A DNA stretch of 64,000 bases from Candidatus Geothrix skivensis (GCA_016721195.1 JADKIO010000006.1:372001-436000), one strand, 5' to 3'. Positions 9,149-18,803 are shown, counted from the stretch's first letter. Notes: a model not told the origin generated them from the sequence alone. Program-made: numbers and translations.

Positions 9149-9181
9149 GTGGCTGAAGGCTGGTGGGCGCCTCTGGGCGCT

Positions 9182-9787
9182 TCAATGCACACCATCGGGA
9201 AGGGGCCGGCGCTTGGGGGTTTTTGAGAACCGGGGAACGTCCTTGGAGGTGGCGGGCGGATAGACCCCGGGGCGGAAGGCGTGGCTGCAGAGCAGCTCGC
9301 CATCGGGAAGCGCCTTCATCCGCACCGGGTCCGCGAGGGCCAGCTCCTGCCGGACCCTGGCCTGGAAGGCGAAGGCCGCTGCCCGGGTTTCCCGGGCGAA
9401 TCGAAGATGATCCGGGTCGCCGGTCTCGCGCACCTTCCCGTGCCGGGCCGTTTCCAGGGCCAGGAAGAGGGCGATGGCCACCCAGGGCTCCAGGGCATCC
9501 CCGCAGCGGGACCAGCCGAGGACGGCGACGCCGATGTCGATGTGGTAGAGGTCCTCGGTGGCGCGGATGCGCAGGTTTCCGTAGTTCGCATCCAGGGCGG
9601 GAACCAGCCGGTAGCGCGCCTTCCGGTCCGCCGCGGGCAGCAGCCGGACCACCTCCCGGAGGCTGGGGGAGTGCGCCAACGCCCACTGGAAGGTCCCCAG
9701 GAGCATCGGATCCGAGCCCGGGAGGAGGGGCATCTCGGCCAGGGCCTGGACGATCTGGACCGGGGGAGGCGGGCTTTGGATCGGCAT
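9182..9787 (-). CDS. hypothetical protein
   Basis: A 201-residue protein that I do not recognise. The ATG at 9787 follows GAGGAT at a suitable distance and is preferred over the TTG at 9808. It is soluble, with no signal peptide. The central part (ATEDLYHIDIGVAVLGWS, then EPWVAIALFLALETARHGK) looks like a compact globular domain. The Lys/Arg/Pro-rich C-terminus looks disordered. It is downstream of the polyphosphate:AMP phosphotransferase gene by 60 bp in the same direction, so it may be the end of that transcript. The function is unknown. Confidence 0.6.
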   Translation of the reverse strand: MPIQSPPPPVQIVQALAEMPLLPGSDPMLLGTFQWALAHSPSLREVVRLLPAADRKARYRLVPALDANYGNLRIRATEDLYHIDIGVAVLGWSRCGDALEPWVAIALFLALETARHGKVRETGDPDHLRFARETRAAAFAFQARVRQELALADPVRMKALPDGELLCSHAFRPGVYPPATSKDVPRFSKTPKRRPLPDGVH

Positions 9788-9847
9788 GCGAAAGATCCTC
9801 AATGGCAAAGGCTGCGGCGGCGAGGGCCCCGGTGGCGGAGGCCGTTC

Positions 9848-11320
9848 CTACAACTCCTCCTCCAGCCGCTGCACCAGGGTCCGCAGGATCTTGATGCGGC
9901 CGTAATGCTTGTTCTCGCTTTCCACCAGGGTCCAGGGAGCAATTTCGGTGCTGGTGCGGTCCAGCATGTCGCAGATGGCCGATTCATAGGCTGGCCACTT
10001 CTCCCGGTTGCGCCAGTCCTCCTCGGTGATCTTGAAGCGCTTGAAGGGCGTCACCTGGCGCTCCTCGAAGCGGCGCAGCTGCTCCTCCTGGCTGATGGAC
10101 AGCCAGAATTTCAACAGGATGCTGCCACTGCGAACGAGCTGACTCTCGAAGTCATTGATCTCGCTGTAGGCCCGCTGCCAGTCGGCCTCGGAGCAGAAGC
10201 CTTCGACCCGTTCCACCAGCACCCGGCCGTACCAGCTGCGGTCAAAGATGGCCACCTTGCCACGGCCGGGCAGGTTCCGCCAGAACCGCCACAGGTAGGG
10301 CTGGGCCCGTTCCTCCTCTGTTGGCGCCGCCGTGGGATGGATCTCGTACCGGCGGGCGTCGAGGGACTGGGTGATGCGGCGGATGCTCCCCCCCTTCCCG
10401 GCCGCGTCCACGCCTTCGTAGACCAGCACGAGGGAATGCTTCCGGAGGTTGCGATGGCGGGCGAGGAGGTTCAGTTTCCCCTGGAGGGTGAGCAGTTCCT
10501 CGTCGTAGTCCTTCTTCTCGATCCGCCTGGTCAGGTCGAGCGCCTTCAGGACATTCAGGCTGTCGATGGAGGTCCGCGGGAGCGCCCGGACCGTGGGCGC
10601 CGCCGTTGCAGGGTGATCCAGGCGGCCCCGCAGCCGCTCCAGCAGGATCTTGCCCACCGTGAGCCTCTGGTACCGGGGATCAGTGGCTTCCACCACGATC
10701 CAGGGCGCATCGCCTGTGCTGGTGGCGCGGAGCGAGCGCTCGGCCACCTGGCGGAAGGTGTCGTACATCTCAAAGTGCTTCCAGTCCCGGGGCGTCACCC
10801 GCCAGCGCGTCTGCGGATCCTTCTCCAGGCCCTTCAGCCGCTTCTTCTGGGCCTCCTTGCCGAGGTGCATCCAGAACTTCAGGACCAGGGCGCCCTCCTG
10901 GATGAGCATCTGCTCGAAACGGGCGATCCGACCCATGTCCTGATCCAGTTCCGAGGTCTTGATGCGGCCGTAGGCCCGCTCGATGATGGGCCAGGTGTAC
11001 CAGGAGCCGTCGAAGATGCCGATCTTTCCCTTGGGGGGCAGGATGCGCCAGTAGCGCCACATGTGGGGTCGCTCCCGCTCTTCATCTGTGGGCTCGCCCA
11101 GCCCATGGGTCTGGATGTGGCGGGGATCCATCCATTCGTTGAGGGTGTTCACGGTCTCGCTCTTGCCAGAGCCGTCCACCCCCGCCACCAGGATGACCAC
11201 CGGAAACTTCGCGGCGGCCAGGTCGTACTGGGCGTCCAGCAGCGCCTCCCGCAGGGCGGGAACCTCCCGGTCCCAGACCTCCTTGGTGATCTTGTGGCCG
11301 AGTTCCGCAGATTCGAACAT
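9848..11320 (-). CDS. pap: polyphosphate:AMP phosphotransferase (two PPK2 domains)
   Basis: A 490-residue class II PPK2 enzyme, a family that phosphorylates AMP to ADP using polyphosphate. Two tandem PPK2 domains are visible. The first has Walker A GVDGSGKS (47-54) and Walker B IFDGSWY (about 102-108). The second has GVDAAGKG (303-310) and IFDRSWYGR further on, each followed by the lid-type ERxxPxxWRxW-like stretch (HMWRYWRILP, YLWRFWRNLP). In studied class II enzymes the C-terminal half carries the activity; here both P-loops look intact. The gene is upstream of the small hypothetical gene and divergent from the membrane protein gene at 11464. Confidence 0.93.
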   Translation of the reverse strand: MFESAELGHKITKEVWDREVPALREALLDAQYDLAAAKFPVVILVAGVDGSGKSETVNTLNEWMDPRHIQTHGLGEPTDEERERPHMWRYWRILPPKGKIGIFDGSWYTWPIIERAYGRIKTSELDQDMGRIARFEQMLIQEGALVLKFWMHLGKEAQKKRLKGLEKDPQTRWRVTPRDWKHFEMYDTFRQVAERSLRATSTGDAPWIVVEATDPRYQRLTVGKILLERLRGRLDHPATAAPTVRALPRTSIDSLNVLKALDLTRRIEKKDYDEELLTLQGKLNLLARHRNLRKHSLVLVYEGVDAAGKGGSIRRITQSLDARRYEIHPTAAPTEEERAQPYLWRFWRNLPGRGKVAIFDRSWYGRVLVERVEGFCSEADWQRAYSEINDFESQLVRSGSILLKFWLSISQEEQLRRFEERQVTPFKRFKITEEDWRNREKWPAYESAICDMLDRTSTEIAPWTLVESENKHYGRIKILRTLVQRLEEEL

Positions 11321-11463
11321 GGGACCTCCAGAGGTCGTTCATTCTCTATGTCGGCAGTGCCTCATGTTAGGTGATTTCCAGGGAGCCAGGGAGGTCAGCG
11401 TAGGCAGAGGAACCGGTCCTGGGAGTTGGGGGGGAACCTGGGCCGCCGTGGAATGATGGTTCC

Positions 11464-12372
11464 ATGATCTCCATCACGGATCCCATCCGGCCGGCCATCG
11501 CCCACACCCGGCGCCTCCTCTTCGAACCCTTCAGCTTTCAGAAGTGGCTCGTGCTGGGCTTCTCCGCCTTCCTGGCCCAGCTTGGGCAAGGCGGCTCGTA
11601 CAACTTCAATGGCAATCCCTTCGATCATTCCACCCGGAAGGATTTCGATTTTGAGCCCGTGGCCACCTGGATCTCCGAGCATCTGCCCCTGGTGATCGCC
11701 TTGGTCATCCTGATCTTCATGCTCATCCTGGCGCTGGCCATCCTGTTCCAGTGGCTGAGCAGCCGGGGACAGTTCCTGTTCCTGGATGGTGTGGCCCGGG
11801 ACCGGGCCGAAATCGCGGAGCCCTGGACCCGCCTCCGGGGCCCCGGGAACCAGCTGTTCGGCTTCCGCCTGAAGCTGCTGTTGGCGGGCTTCGCCCTGTT
11901 CTTCCTCTGCGGCGGGCTGGGCGTCCTCATCGCGCTACCCGATATCCACGCCCGCCACTTCGGGACCGCCGCCATCCTCGGCCTGGTGGTGGCGGGTGGA
12001 CTCCTGCTCCTGGGCCTCCTCGCCATGGCCCTCATCGGTGCCCTGCTTCACGATTTTGTGGTGCCCGTCATGTACCAGCGTCAGGTCGGCGTCGCCGCCG
12101 CCTGGACCGCGCTGCGCCAGGAGCTGTTGCCCGGGCAGGCCTGGAAGTTCGTGGGCTTCTACCTGCTGAGCTTGCTGCTGGAGCTCGCCGCTGCCCTGCT
12201 CATGCTGCTGGGCTGCTGCCTCACCTGCTGCGTGGCCCTCCTGCCCTACATCAGCTCCGTGGTCTTCCTCCCCATCCACGTCTTCTTCCGCTGCTACTCC
12301 CTGGGCTTCCTGGAGCAGTTCGGGGAGGAATGGCGGATCATCCAGGTGCCATTGCCGCTGGCAGAGGCCTAG
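11464..12372 (+). CDS. multi-pass membrane protein of unknown function
   Basis: A 302-residue integral membrane protein with about five or six hydrophobic segments. Clear ones lie at residues 78-98 (LVIALVILIFMLILALAILF), about 138-160, 168-196, 235-258 and 262-285. The N-terminal cytosolic part carries a conserved-looking RPAIAHTRRLLFEPFSFQKW motif, seen in uncharacterised bacterial membrane proteins of the DUF4013/DUF7544 kind; this is a resemblance from memory, not a search result. The gene is convergent with the FAD-dependent dehydrogenase, and the two stop codons share the four bases CTAG. Confidence 0.8.
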   Translation: MISITDPIRPAIAHTRRLLFEPFSFQKWLVLGFSAFLAQLGQGGSYNFNGNPFDHSTRKDFDFEPVATWISEHLPLVIALVILIFMLILALAILFQWLSSRGQFLFLDGVARDRAEIAEPWTRLRGPGNQLFGFRLKLLLAGFALFFLCGGLGVLIALPDIHARHFGTAAILGLVVAGGLLLLGLLAMALIGALLHDFVVPVMYQRQVGVAAAWTALRQELLPGQAWKFVGFYLLSLLLELAAALLMLLGCCLTCCVALLPYISSVVFLPIHVFFRCYSLGFLEQFGEEWRIIQVPLPLAEA

Positions 12373-14012
12373 TACTCGTTCGCCAGGTCTGCCGCCCTCA
12401 CCGGCTTTTCGAAAGGCTGGAAGACCGGGGCCCCGGAAGCCTGGGCGATCCACTCGGCCACACGGATGCCATCCACGGCGGCAGAGGTGATGCCCCCCGC
12501 GAAGCCCGCGCCCTCGCCGCAGGGGTAGAGGCCGGGATGGGACACGGATTGGCCGTCCTCCCCCCGCAGGAGCTGGATGGGGCTGCTGGTGCGGCTTTCG
12601 ATGGCCAGCAGGATGGCCTCCCGGCTGGCGAAGCCGTGGAGCTTCCGGTCGAAGGCCGGTAGGGCTCCCGCCAGCTGTTCCTGCACGAAGCCCGGCAGGC
12701 AGGTCTGCAGATCCGCCGCCACGGCGAAGGGCCGGAAGCTGGTGCGCGGGAGGTACCCCGTGGCCCGACCCTTGAGGAAATCCTGCACCGCCATGGCCGG
12801 GGCGCCATAGGTCTCGCCGGCGGCCCGGAAGGCGGCCTGCTCCCAACGACGCTGGAAGTACATGCCCCCCAGCAGGTGGTCGCTGCCGAAATCCGCCGTG
12901 GTCACCTTGGCCACCAGGCCCGAGTTCGCGAAGCCCGAGTCGCGCTTCTCATTGCTCATGCCATTCACGACGACTCCGCCCGGTTCGCTGCTGCACTGGG
13001 TCACCTCGCCGCCGGGGCACATGCAGAAGCTGTAGGCGGCGCGGTTCAGGCCAAAGTTGCAGACCAGCTTGTAGTCCGCGGCGGGCAGGGAGGGATGGCC
13101 CGCACTGGGCCCGTACTGGGAGCGGTCGATGAGGTCCTGGGGGTGCTCCACCCGCACCCCCATGGCGAAGGGCTTCTGGCGCATGGCGACGCCGTGGCCG
13201 TGCAGCATTTCGAAGGTATCCCGGGCGCTGTGGCCCGGCGCCAGCACCAGGGCTTCGCAGGGGAGCTCTTCCCCACTGGCGAGGACAGCGGCCCGCACCC
13301 GGCCCGCTTCATCGAACAAGACATCCACCAGTTGCGACCGGAAGCGGTACTGGGCGCCCCGGACTTCAGCCTCCTTCCTGATGAGCACGGCGCAGCGGCG
13401 GATCACATCCGTCCCCACGTGGGGCTTGGACAGGTAGAGGACCCTGGGGTTGGCGCCGAAGCGCACGAAGGCCTCCAGCACGTAGCGGGTGGCCGGATGG
13501 CCGATGCGGGTGGTGAGCTTGCCATCGCTGAAGGTGCCGGCACCGCCTTCACCGAACTGGGCGTTGGCCTCGGGATCCAGGACCCCGTCCTTCCAAAGGC
13601 CCGAGATGGCCTTCACCCGCTCGCCCATGGCGGGCCCGCGCTCCAGCACGATGGGCTCGATGCCGTAGTCCAGCAGCCGCAGGGCGCAGAAGGTGCCTGC
13701 GGGGCCGCTGCCCACGATGACCACGATTGGTTTGCGCGGTGGCTGGGCCACCGCGTAGGGCGCCGCAGGCGGCGCGGCTTCGAGTTTCAATCCCCCCGGC
13801 AATGCCCCGAGCAGCAGCGCCCGTTCAGTATCGAAGCTGAGGGCGGCCAGGAAGCGGATGGCGCCCTTGTGGCGCGCGTCCAGGCTGCGGCGTTCCAGGG
13901 TCACGGCCTGGTAGTCCCCGGGCGCACCACCCAGGGCCTGGGCGAGGGGCCTGGCCAGATCCAGCGCCTCGTCCCCCAGGTTCAGCGGCAGGTTGGACAG
14001 CAGGTAGCGCAT
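12369..14012 (-). CDS. FAD-dependent dehydrogenase (COG2509-type)
   Basis: A 547-residue flavoprotein of the uncharacterised FAD-dependent dehydrogenase group. The N-terminal 85 residues form a family-specific domain. They are followed by the dinucleotide-binding loop GSGPAG at 101-106 and the acidic end of the second strand (IVLERG), then a GTFSDGKLTTR stretch and the C-terminal FAD-contact motif YPCGEGAGFAGGITSAAVDG. The start ATG has GAGG nine bases upstream. The substrate is not known for this family. The gene ends in a shared CTAG with the membrane protein gene. Confidence 0.88.
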   Translation of the reverse strand: MRYLLSNLPLNLGDEALDLARPLAQALGGAPGDYQAVTLERRSLDARHKGAIRFLAALSFDTERALLLGALPGGLKLEAAPPAAPYAVAQPPRKPIVVIVGSGPAGTFCALRLLDYGIEPIVLERGPAMGERVKAISGLWKDGVLDPEANAQFGEGGAGTFSDGKLTTRIGHPATRYVLEAFVRFGANPRVLYLSKPHVGTDVIRRCAVLIRKEAEVRGAQYRFRSQLVDVLFDEAGRVRAAVLASGEELPCEALVLAPGHSARDTFEMLHGHGVAMRQKPFAMGVRVEHPQDLIDRSQYGPSAGHPSLPAADYKLVCNFGLNRAAYSFCMCPGGEVTQCSSEPGGVVVNGMSNEKRDSGFANSGLVAKVTTADFGSDHLLGGMYFQRRWEQAAFRAAGETYGAPAMAVQDFLKGRATGYLPRTSFRPFAVAADLQTCLPGFVQEQLAGALPAFDRKLHGFASREAILLAIESRTSSPIQLLRGEDGQSVSHPGLYPCGEGAGFAGGITSAAVDGIRVAEWIAQASGAPVFQPFEKPVRAADLANEY

Positions 14013-14113
14013 GGTCGCCTCGGCGGAAGGAGTCCACGGGACTCAAGGCCAGCGTTGATGATAGCCCAACCGTGGCGAGGGCCTCGGGCCTCTGACCGCC
14101 CCGATCCAGCCCG

Positions 14114-16423
14114 TCAGATCAGCTCCCCGATCACCTCCAGCAGGCGGCCGATCCGGTAGGGCTTGGCGAGGATCCGCAGCCTGGGATCCCTGCCCAGCTG
14201 ATCCTGGCTGCCTTCGAGGCCATGGCCCGAGATGAGGATCACGGGCAGTCGGGCATCCTTCTCCCGCAGCCGGGCGAGCATTTCCAGGCCCGTCATCTGG
14301 GGCATCTGCTGATCGCAGATCACCAGATCGAAGCTTCCTTGCTGGAGCCTCGCCCAGCCCTGGGCGCCATCCATGGCCGCGGTGGCCTTTGCGCCTTTCT
14401 GAGTCAGGGTTTCCACCAGCAGGTCCCGGAGGTAGAACTCGTCCTCAACCACCAGGATCCGGAGTCCCTTCAGGGAAGGTGGGACGATGGGCCCGAGGGA
14501 GGGGGAAGAGTGGCTGTCGCCACCCGGGGCGCCCTCCCGGAGCTGGATCCGGACCTCGGTACCCTGGCCTGGCTGGCTCTGCACGTCGATATGCCCGCCA
14601 TGGGCCCTGACGATGCCCGCCACCATGGCCAGCCCCAGGCCATGGCCCTGTTCGGAGGCCTTGGTGCTGAAGAAGGGCTCGAAGATGTGGGGAAGGACTT
14701 CTTCGGGAATCCCGATGCCGGAGTCCCGGACGGTCAGCAGGACGGTGCCATCCTCGCCGGGGCCCGTGCCGATGAAAAGGGAGCCGCCTTCCGGCATGGC
14801 ATCCCGGGCATTGATGACCAGGTTCATGACCACCTGTTCCAGCCCCACGGGATCCGCGTGAATGGACCTGAGGCTGTCATGGAGCCCCAGTTCCAGCAGG
14901 ATGCGTCCTCCGAGCAGGTGGCGCAGGAGGGAGGACGTGTTGCGGACCAGCTCATTGAGATCCACCGGCTGGAACTCGTGGCGGGTCTGATGGGTGAACT
15001 TCAGGAGGGAGCGCACCATGGCGGAGCACCGGTGGGCGGCCTCCTCGGCCTGGTCGATGCGGTGCCTGGCGGGGTGCCCGTCCGGCAGGGTCTGGCGGCC
15101 CAGGTCCAGCTGCCCGACGATGGCCGCCAGCTGGTTGTTCACGTCATGGGCGATGCCGCCGGAAAGGGTGCCGACCACCTGCACCCGCTGGCTGCGGAGC
15201 AGCTGACGCTGGAGGGACACCTCCTGCTGGATCGCCGCCCCGGCCCGCTGGATGGCGTCGCCGAGGGTCCTGATCTCCTGGATCCGGGTCTTCACCGGGG
15301 CCATGGCCTCCCCTTCGCCCATGGCGTGGGCCAGACCCGCCAGCTGCTCCATCGGGGCGCTGAAGCGCCGTGAGAGACGCACCACCCGCCAGGCCGCCAG
15401 ACCCATGATGGTCAGGCCGGCCGCCAGCAGGAGCAGCGAAAGCCGCTGGGCGGGGCCCCGGAAATCCCGATCCGGAATCGCCAGGCTCAGCCGCCACGCC
15501 ACCCCCCGGGTCGCCGACAGGGGGGCCGCGATGCAGGTGTAGCTCGCCCCGCCAAAGCTCAGGGGGAAAGGATCCTCTCGTCGCGGGGAGGCCTCCCAAC
15601 GACGGTGGAGCTGATCGAAGAGGGGCAGGAAGTCGGTCCCCACCTGGCGCAGGTACGGCAGTCCTCCGGGCAGGCAGAACTCGGGGGTCAGTCCCTGGGG
15701 CAGGATCAGCGCCGTACCCCCGGCATCGCTCACCAGCACCTGGGCGTTGGGGGTGGGCTGGGCGATCCAGGCCCGCTGATTCAAGGTGCTCAGGAAGATG
15801 TCGACGCAGATGGCCCCCTGCAGCACCCCCTCCGGATCCCGCAGCGGCACGGCGTACGAGATGCCGTGGGTGGGGATGTTGACGAAGCGGTAGGCCTCCA
15901 CCCAGCGGGCCGTGGCGGACTCCCGGGCCACCTTCCACCAGGGCCGCTCGAAGACGCGGTAGGGAGTGGGCTCCCATTCGGCGCCCGACAGCCGGTGGCC
16001 GGCCTTCCGGAAGTAGCGCTTCATCCCCTGGGGTTTCCGGGCATCCAGGTGGTAGGTCGAAAGGCCCTCCGGCAGGCGGCTCATGGACAGCCCCCAGCCG
16101 TCCACGGACACGAACACCAGGTTCGCCACCTGCGAGAACTCTTCCAGCACCGGCGCAAGCTGCGCCTCGGCCGAAGGCAGATCCCGCAAGGAGAGCCGGC
16201 CCTCCACCCACCAGCGGTGGGCCGTGCCCCCCACCCGCTCGATCAAGGCCAGGTCGCCGTTCAGGTCGCTGGAAAGGCGGGCGAGGCTTTCCTTCGAGCG
16301 GGCCTGGATCTGCTGGTCCAGGTTCCGGCTCATGCCCACCCAGGCCAGGAGCGCGGAAAGCCCGGCCAGCAGTCCGATCAGGACCAGCAATTCGCGTTGC
16401 AGGAGCCGCCGAAGCGGAACCAT
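14114..16423 (-). CDS. hybrid sensor histidine kinase with C-terminal receiver
   Basis: A 769-residue hybrid kinase. The start ATG at 16423 has GGAG seven bases upstream; the open frame extends further but without support. Layout: membrane segment at about 12-32, extracytoplasmic Cache-like sensor domain (about 35-315, with WWVEGR and PTHGISYAVPLRDPEG stretches), second membrane segment at about 328-350, HAMP-like linker, dimerisation domain with His426 (GGIAHDVNNQLAAI), ATPase domain (VVMNLVINARDAM, GSGIGIPEE-like and GHGLGLAMV), and a C-terminal receiver with acidic pair VVEDE and the phospho-acceptor in DLVICDQQMPQ. Extracytoplasmic Cache domains bind small molecules; the ligand is unknown. 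No obvious output regulator is adjacent. Confidence 0.92.
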   Translation of the reverse strand: MVPLRRLLQRELLVLIGLLAGLSALLAWVGMSRNLDQQIQARSKESLARLSSDLNGDLALIERVGGTAHRWWVEGRLSLRDLPSAEAQLAPVLEEFSQVANLVFVSVDGWGLSMSRLPEGLSTYHLDARKPQGMKRYFRKAGHRLSGAEWEPTPYRVFERPWWKVARESATARWVEAYRFVNIPTHGISYAVPLRDPEGVLQGAICVDIFLSTLNQRAWIAQPTPNAQVLVSDAGGTALILPQGLTPEFCLPGGLPYLRQVGTDFLPLFDQLHRRWEASPRREDPFPLSFGGASYTCIAAPLSATRGVAWRLSLAIPDRDFRGPAQRLSLLLLAAGLTIMGLAAWRVVRLSRRFSAPMEQLAGLAHAMGEGEAMAPVKTRIQEIRTLGDAIQRAGAAIQQEVSLQRQLLRSQRVQVVGTLSGGIAHDVNNQLAAIVGQLDLGRQTLPDGHPARHRIDQAEEAAHRCSAMVRSLLKFTHQTRHEFQPVDLNELVRNTSSLLRHLLGGRILLELGLHDSLRSIHADPVGLEQVVMNLVINARDAMPEGGSLFIGTGPGEDGTVLLTVRDSGIGIPEEVLPHIFEPFFSTKASEQGHGLGLAMVAGIVRAHGGHIDVQSQPGQGTEVRIQLREGAPGGDSHSSPSLGPIVPPSLKGLRILVVEDEFYLRDLLVETLTQKGAKATAAMDGAQGWARLQQGSFDLVICDQQMPQMTGLEMLARLREKDARLPVILISGHGLEGSQDQLGRDPRLRILAKPYRIGRLLEVIGELI

Positions 16424-16554
16424 GGATTCTCCGTGGTGGTTGATGTCAAACCATTTGACGCTGGTTGCCGAAGGGGCACAAGCGCTGCTCCTGACCTTAT
16501 CGGATGCCCATCGCCCCACCTGTACATGCTGAACCGACGGGAGGTCCACCCACG

Positions 16555-16582
16555 AAAAAGCGCCCCGGGTGGCCGGGGCGCT
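16555..16582 (-). terminator. intrinsic terminator of the coiled-coil lipoprotein gene
   Basis: On the minus strand a 10-bp GC stem, AGCGCCCCGG/CCGGGGCGCT with a 4-nt loop, is followed at once by five T residues. It lies 30 bp past the stop of the gene ending at 16612. This is a classic Rho-independent terminator. Confidence 0.85.
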
Positions 16583-16611
16583 GCAGGGGTGGCGGGAACT
16601 GCCGGGCGGGC

Positions 16612-17754
16612 TCAGTCCGTGACGGCAAACACCACGCGGTCATTGCGCATCCGCTCGGGATCCAGGATGCGGATGGTGGCCATCTTGCGATCCTCCGCCA
16701 GGGTCACCGAATAGTGCTGATCCTTCACCAGGGAACCGGGCACCACGTTCACCTTGGCGATCTTGGTGAGACCCAGATCCGAGGCCTGGATCTTCAGCTC
16801 GGGGTTCGGAGCATCCAGGGACAGATCCTGGCTGAAGCGGGAGGCCAGGGCCTTGGGGCCCATGCGGTCCTTGGCGAAGATGGGCACGATGATGACGCCC
16901 TCCTCCACCAGCTGCTTGCGCTGGCCCACCAGGTAGTGGAGGGAGTTGAGCTTGGCCTTCTGGGACTGGCTCAGGGTGCCGAGTTCGGTGACCTGGGCCA
17001 GCAGGGTGGTCTTCTCGGTGCGCAGGGAGTCCACCTCCTCCTGGACCTTCACCCGCTCGGCCACCAGTCCCTCCACCTGACCAGAAAGATCCTTGGCCTT
17101 GGCCATGTGCTCATCCCGGGCCTGCTCCAGGGCCAACCGCTGGTTGTGCAGGTACTCGGTGGGGCCCACTGCGGCCTTGCCCTGGGTGACGGCCGTCAGG
17201 TACGCGCCGCCCGCCAGCTGGTGGTAGACGTGCCAGCCGGGCTGGAGGTCTTCCAGGATGTTGGCCTTGGCCGCAAGTTCCTTGGCCTTGTCCTCAGACA
17301 TGCCGCGGCCCTTCAGGTAGCGCACGGCCAGGGCGAAGTGGTTGTCCTTCTCCGTGGCGATCTGGGGCTTGGGCAGCTCGGAGCGGAGCTTGGCCACCTT
17401 CGTGTTGAGCTCGCCGATCTGCTTGTCGCGATCCAGGATCTCCTGGAGGAGGGCCGCCGTGCTGTTGTCCTTCTCATTCTTGACACGGGTTTCCAGCATG
17501 GCGCGCTGCTCTGGAGTGAGCTGGATGACGGCGGCATTGGGCTGCAGGCCGGCCTTGGCCAGGGCCTCGGCCTGGGCCCGGGTGGCAGCCTGGGACTGGC
17601 CTTCGGCCTGCTGGGCCTCCGCGACCTTCTTGACCAGGTCCTTGGATTCAGCGGATTCGGACTGGGATTTTTGATCGCAGCCCACGGAGAGGGTGACTGC
17701 GAGGGGAGCGGCCACGAGGGCCGCACCGAGAGCAATGGTTCTCATGATCTTCAT
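16612..17754 (-). CDS. coiled-coil lipoprotein of unknown function
   Basis: A 380-residue predicted lipoprotein. The strong ribosome-binding site AGGAGG lies five bases before the ATG. A signal sequence ends in the lipobox TLSVGC near residue 26. It is followed by long helical, charged stretches likely to form coiled coils (about 30-135 and 205-275) separated by a compact segment (LQPGWHVYHQLAGGAYLTA), and a beta-rich C-terminus ending with MRNDRVVFAVTD. I do not recognise the family. It stands alone, with its own leader and terminator and an excellent start, which suggests solid expression and perhaps an abundant envelope protein. Confidence 0.8.
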   Translation of the reverse strand: MKIMRTIALGAALVAAPLAVTLSVGCDQKSQSESAESKDLVKKVAEAQQAEGQSQAATRAQAEALAKAGLQPNAAVIQLTPEQRAMLETRVKNEKDNSTAALLQEILDRDKQIGELNTKVAKLRSELPKPQIATEKDNHFALAVRYLKGRGMSEDKAKELAAKANILEDLQPGWHVYHQLAGGAYLTAVTQGKAAVGPTEYLHNQRLALEQARDEHMAKAKDLSGQVEGLVAERVKVQEEVDSLRTEKTTLLAQVTELGTLSQSQKAKLNSLHYLVGQRKQLVEEGVIIVPIFAKDRMGPKALASRFSQDLSLDAPNPELKIQASDLGLTKIAKVNVVPGSLVKDQHYSVTLAEDRKMATIRILDPERMRNDRVVFAVTD

Positions 17755-17832
17755 GGATACCTCCTAGGGAAATGAACGAGCCCTGCGTGCAACAGGCTGG
17801 TGTCACTTTCCCCTGGGAGCAAGTCCGTGTCT

Positions 17833-17850
17833 GTAGGTCTATAGGCCTAC
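17833..17850 (-). promoter_or_regulatory. operator-like dyad upstream of the coiled-coil lipoprotein
   Basis: GTAGGTCTATAGGCCTAC is an 18-bp palindrome with a single mismatched pair, 79 bp upstream of the lipoprotein start. A smaller CCAGT/ACTGG repeat follows at about 17857-17873. The surrounding 100 bp is AT-richer than the genome and is where the promoter should lie. A transcription-factor site is inferred from symmetry and place only. Confidence 0.3.
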
Positions 17851-17981
17851 TATTTACCAGTTAGACCTGACTGGCACACAATTTAAACATTCTCATCCCT
17901 GGTTTAAGGTGTGATCGAAAATGGGCTGATCAGCCGAAATAGGTCCAAAAAACCTGACCTTGGGCTGCGCACTGGCGGGCC

Positions 17982-18803
17982 TCACCCTTGATCGGCCCTG
18001 AACCTTGGGTAGGATCCCAGCACCCGCAGCATGGTGGCGTACTCCCCCAGGTGGTCCAGGGCCCGCCGCACGGTGTCCTCCTGGATGGCGCCGATGAAGT
18101 CGATGTAGAAGAGGTACTCCCAGGGGCTCCCCTGGAGGGGCCGGGATTCGATCTTGGTGAGGTCGAGGTCCCGCAGGGCGAAGACGCTCATGGCCTTGAA
18201 GAGGGCTCCCGGCTGATTCTTGAGGGTGAACACGATGGAGGTCTTGGCCTCGCCCTGGAAGGCCTTTGGCTCCTGCTGGATGGCCAGGAAGCGGGTGTAG
18301 TTCTCGGGGTCGTCCTCGATGCCTTCCTCCAGGATCTCCATGCCATGCAGCTCGGCGGCGCGCCGGGAGGCGATGGCCGCCGTGTCCCGGGCGCCCGATG
18401 CCTTGAGCAGCTTGACGCTGCCGGCGGTGTCGTAGCCCTGCTCCGCCTGGAGGCCATGGCCCCGCAGGTAGGCCTCGCACTGCCCCAGGGCCTGGGGATG
18501 GCTGATGGCCTTCCGCAGGTCCTGCCTGGCCACCCCGGGCAGGACGATGAGGCAGTGGCAGACCCGCAGGAACCGCTCGCCCACGATCTGCAGATCGTTC
18601 CGCAGCAGCAGGTCGTAGTTCTGGTGGATGCTGCCCGCCAGGGAGTTCTCGATGGGCACCATGGCCGCCTCACACTGCCCGGAATGGACCGCGCGGAACA
18701 CCGCCTCGAAGGATTCGCAGGGCAGCGTCTCCACCGCCCCGAAGTGACCGAGGAGCGCCTGCTCGGAATAGGCCCCGGCTTCACCCTGGAATGCCACTTT
18801 CAT
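17982..18803 (-). CDS. pheA: prephenate dehydratase
   Basis: Converts prephenate to phenylpyruvate in phenylalanine synthesis. The 273-residue monofunctional form starts at the ATG at 18803 (GGGGAG upstream), which overlaps the stop of the aminotransferase gene as ATGA. The catalytic domain has the conserved N-terminus VAFQGEAGAYSE, VPIENSLAGSI and the catalytic TRF motif within NYTRFLAI. The C-terminal ACT domain has the phenylalanine-binding signature GALFKAMSVFALRDLDLTKI followed by ESRP. So both catalysis and feedback inhibition by phenylalanine are expected. It pairs with the upstream aminotransferase in one transcript. Confidence 0.95.
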   Translation of the reverse strand: MKVAFQGEAGAYSEQALLGHFGAVETLPCESFEAVFRAVHSGQCEAAMVPIENSLAGSIHQNYDLLLRNDLQIVGERFLRVCHCLIVLPGVARQDLRKAISHPQALGQCEAYLRGHGLQAEQGYDTAGSVKLLKASGARDTAAIASRRAAELHGMEILEEGIEDDPENYTRFLAIQQEPKAFQGEAKTSIVFTLKNQPGALFKAMSVFALRDLDLTKIESRPLQGSPWEYLFYIDFIGAIQEDTVRRALDHLGEYATMLRVLGSYPRFRADQG

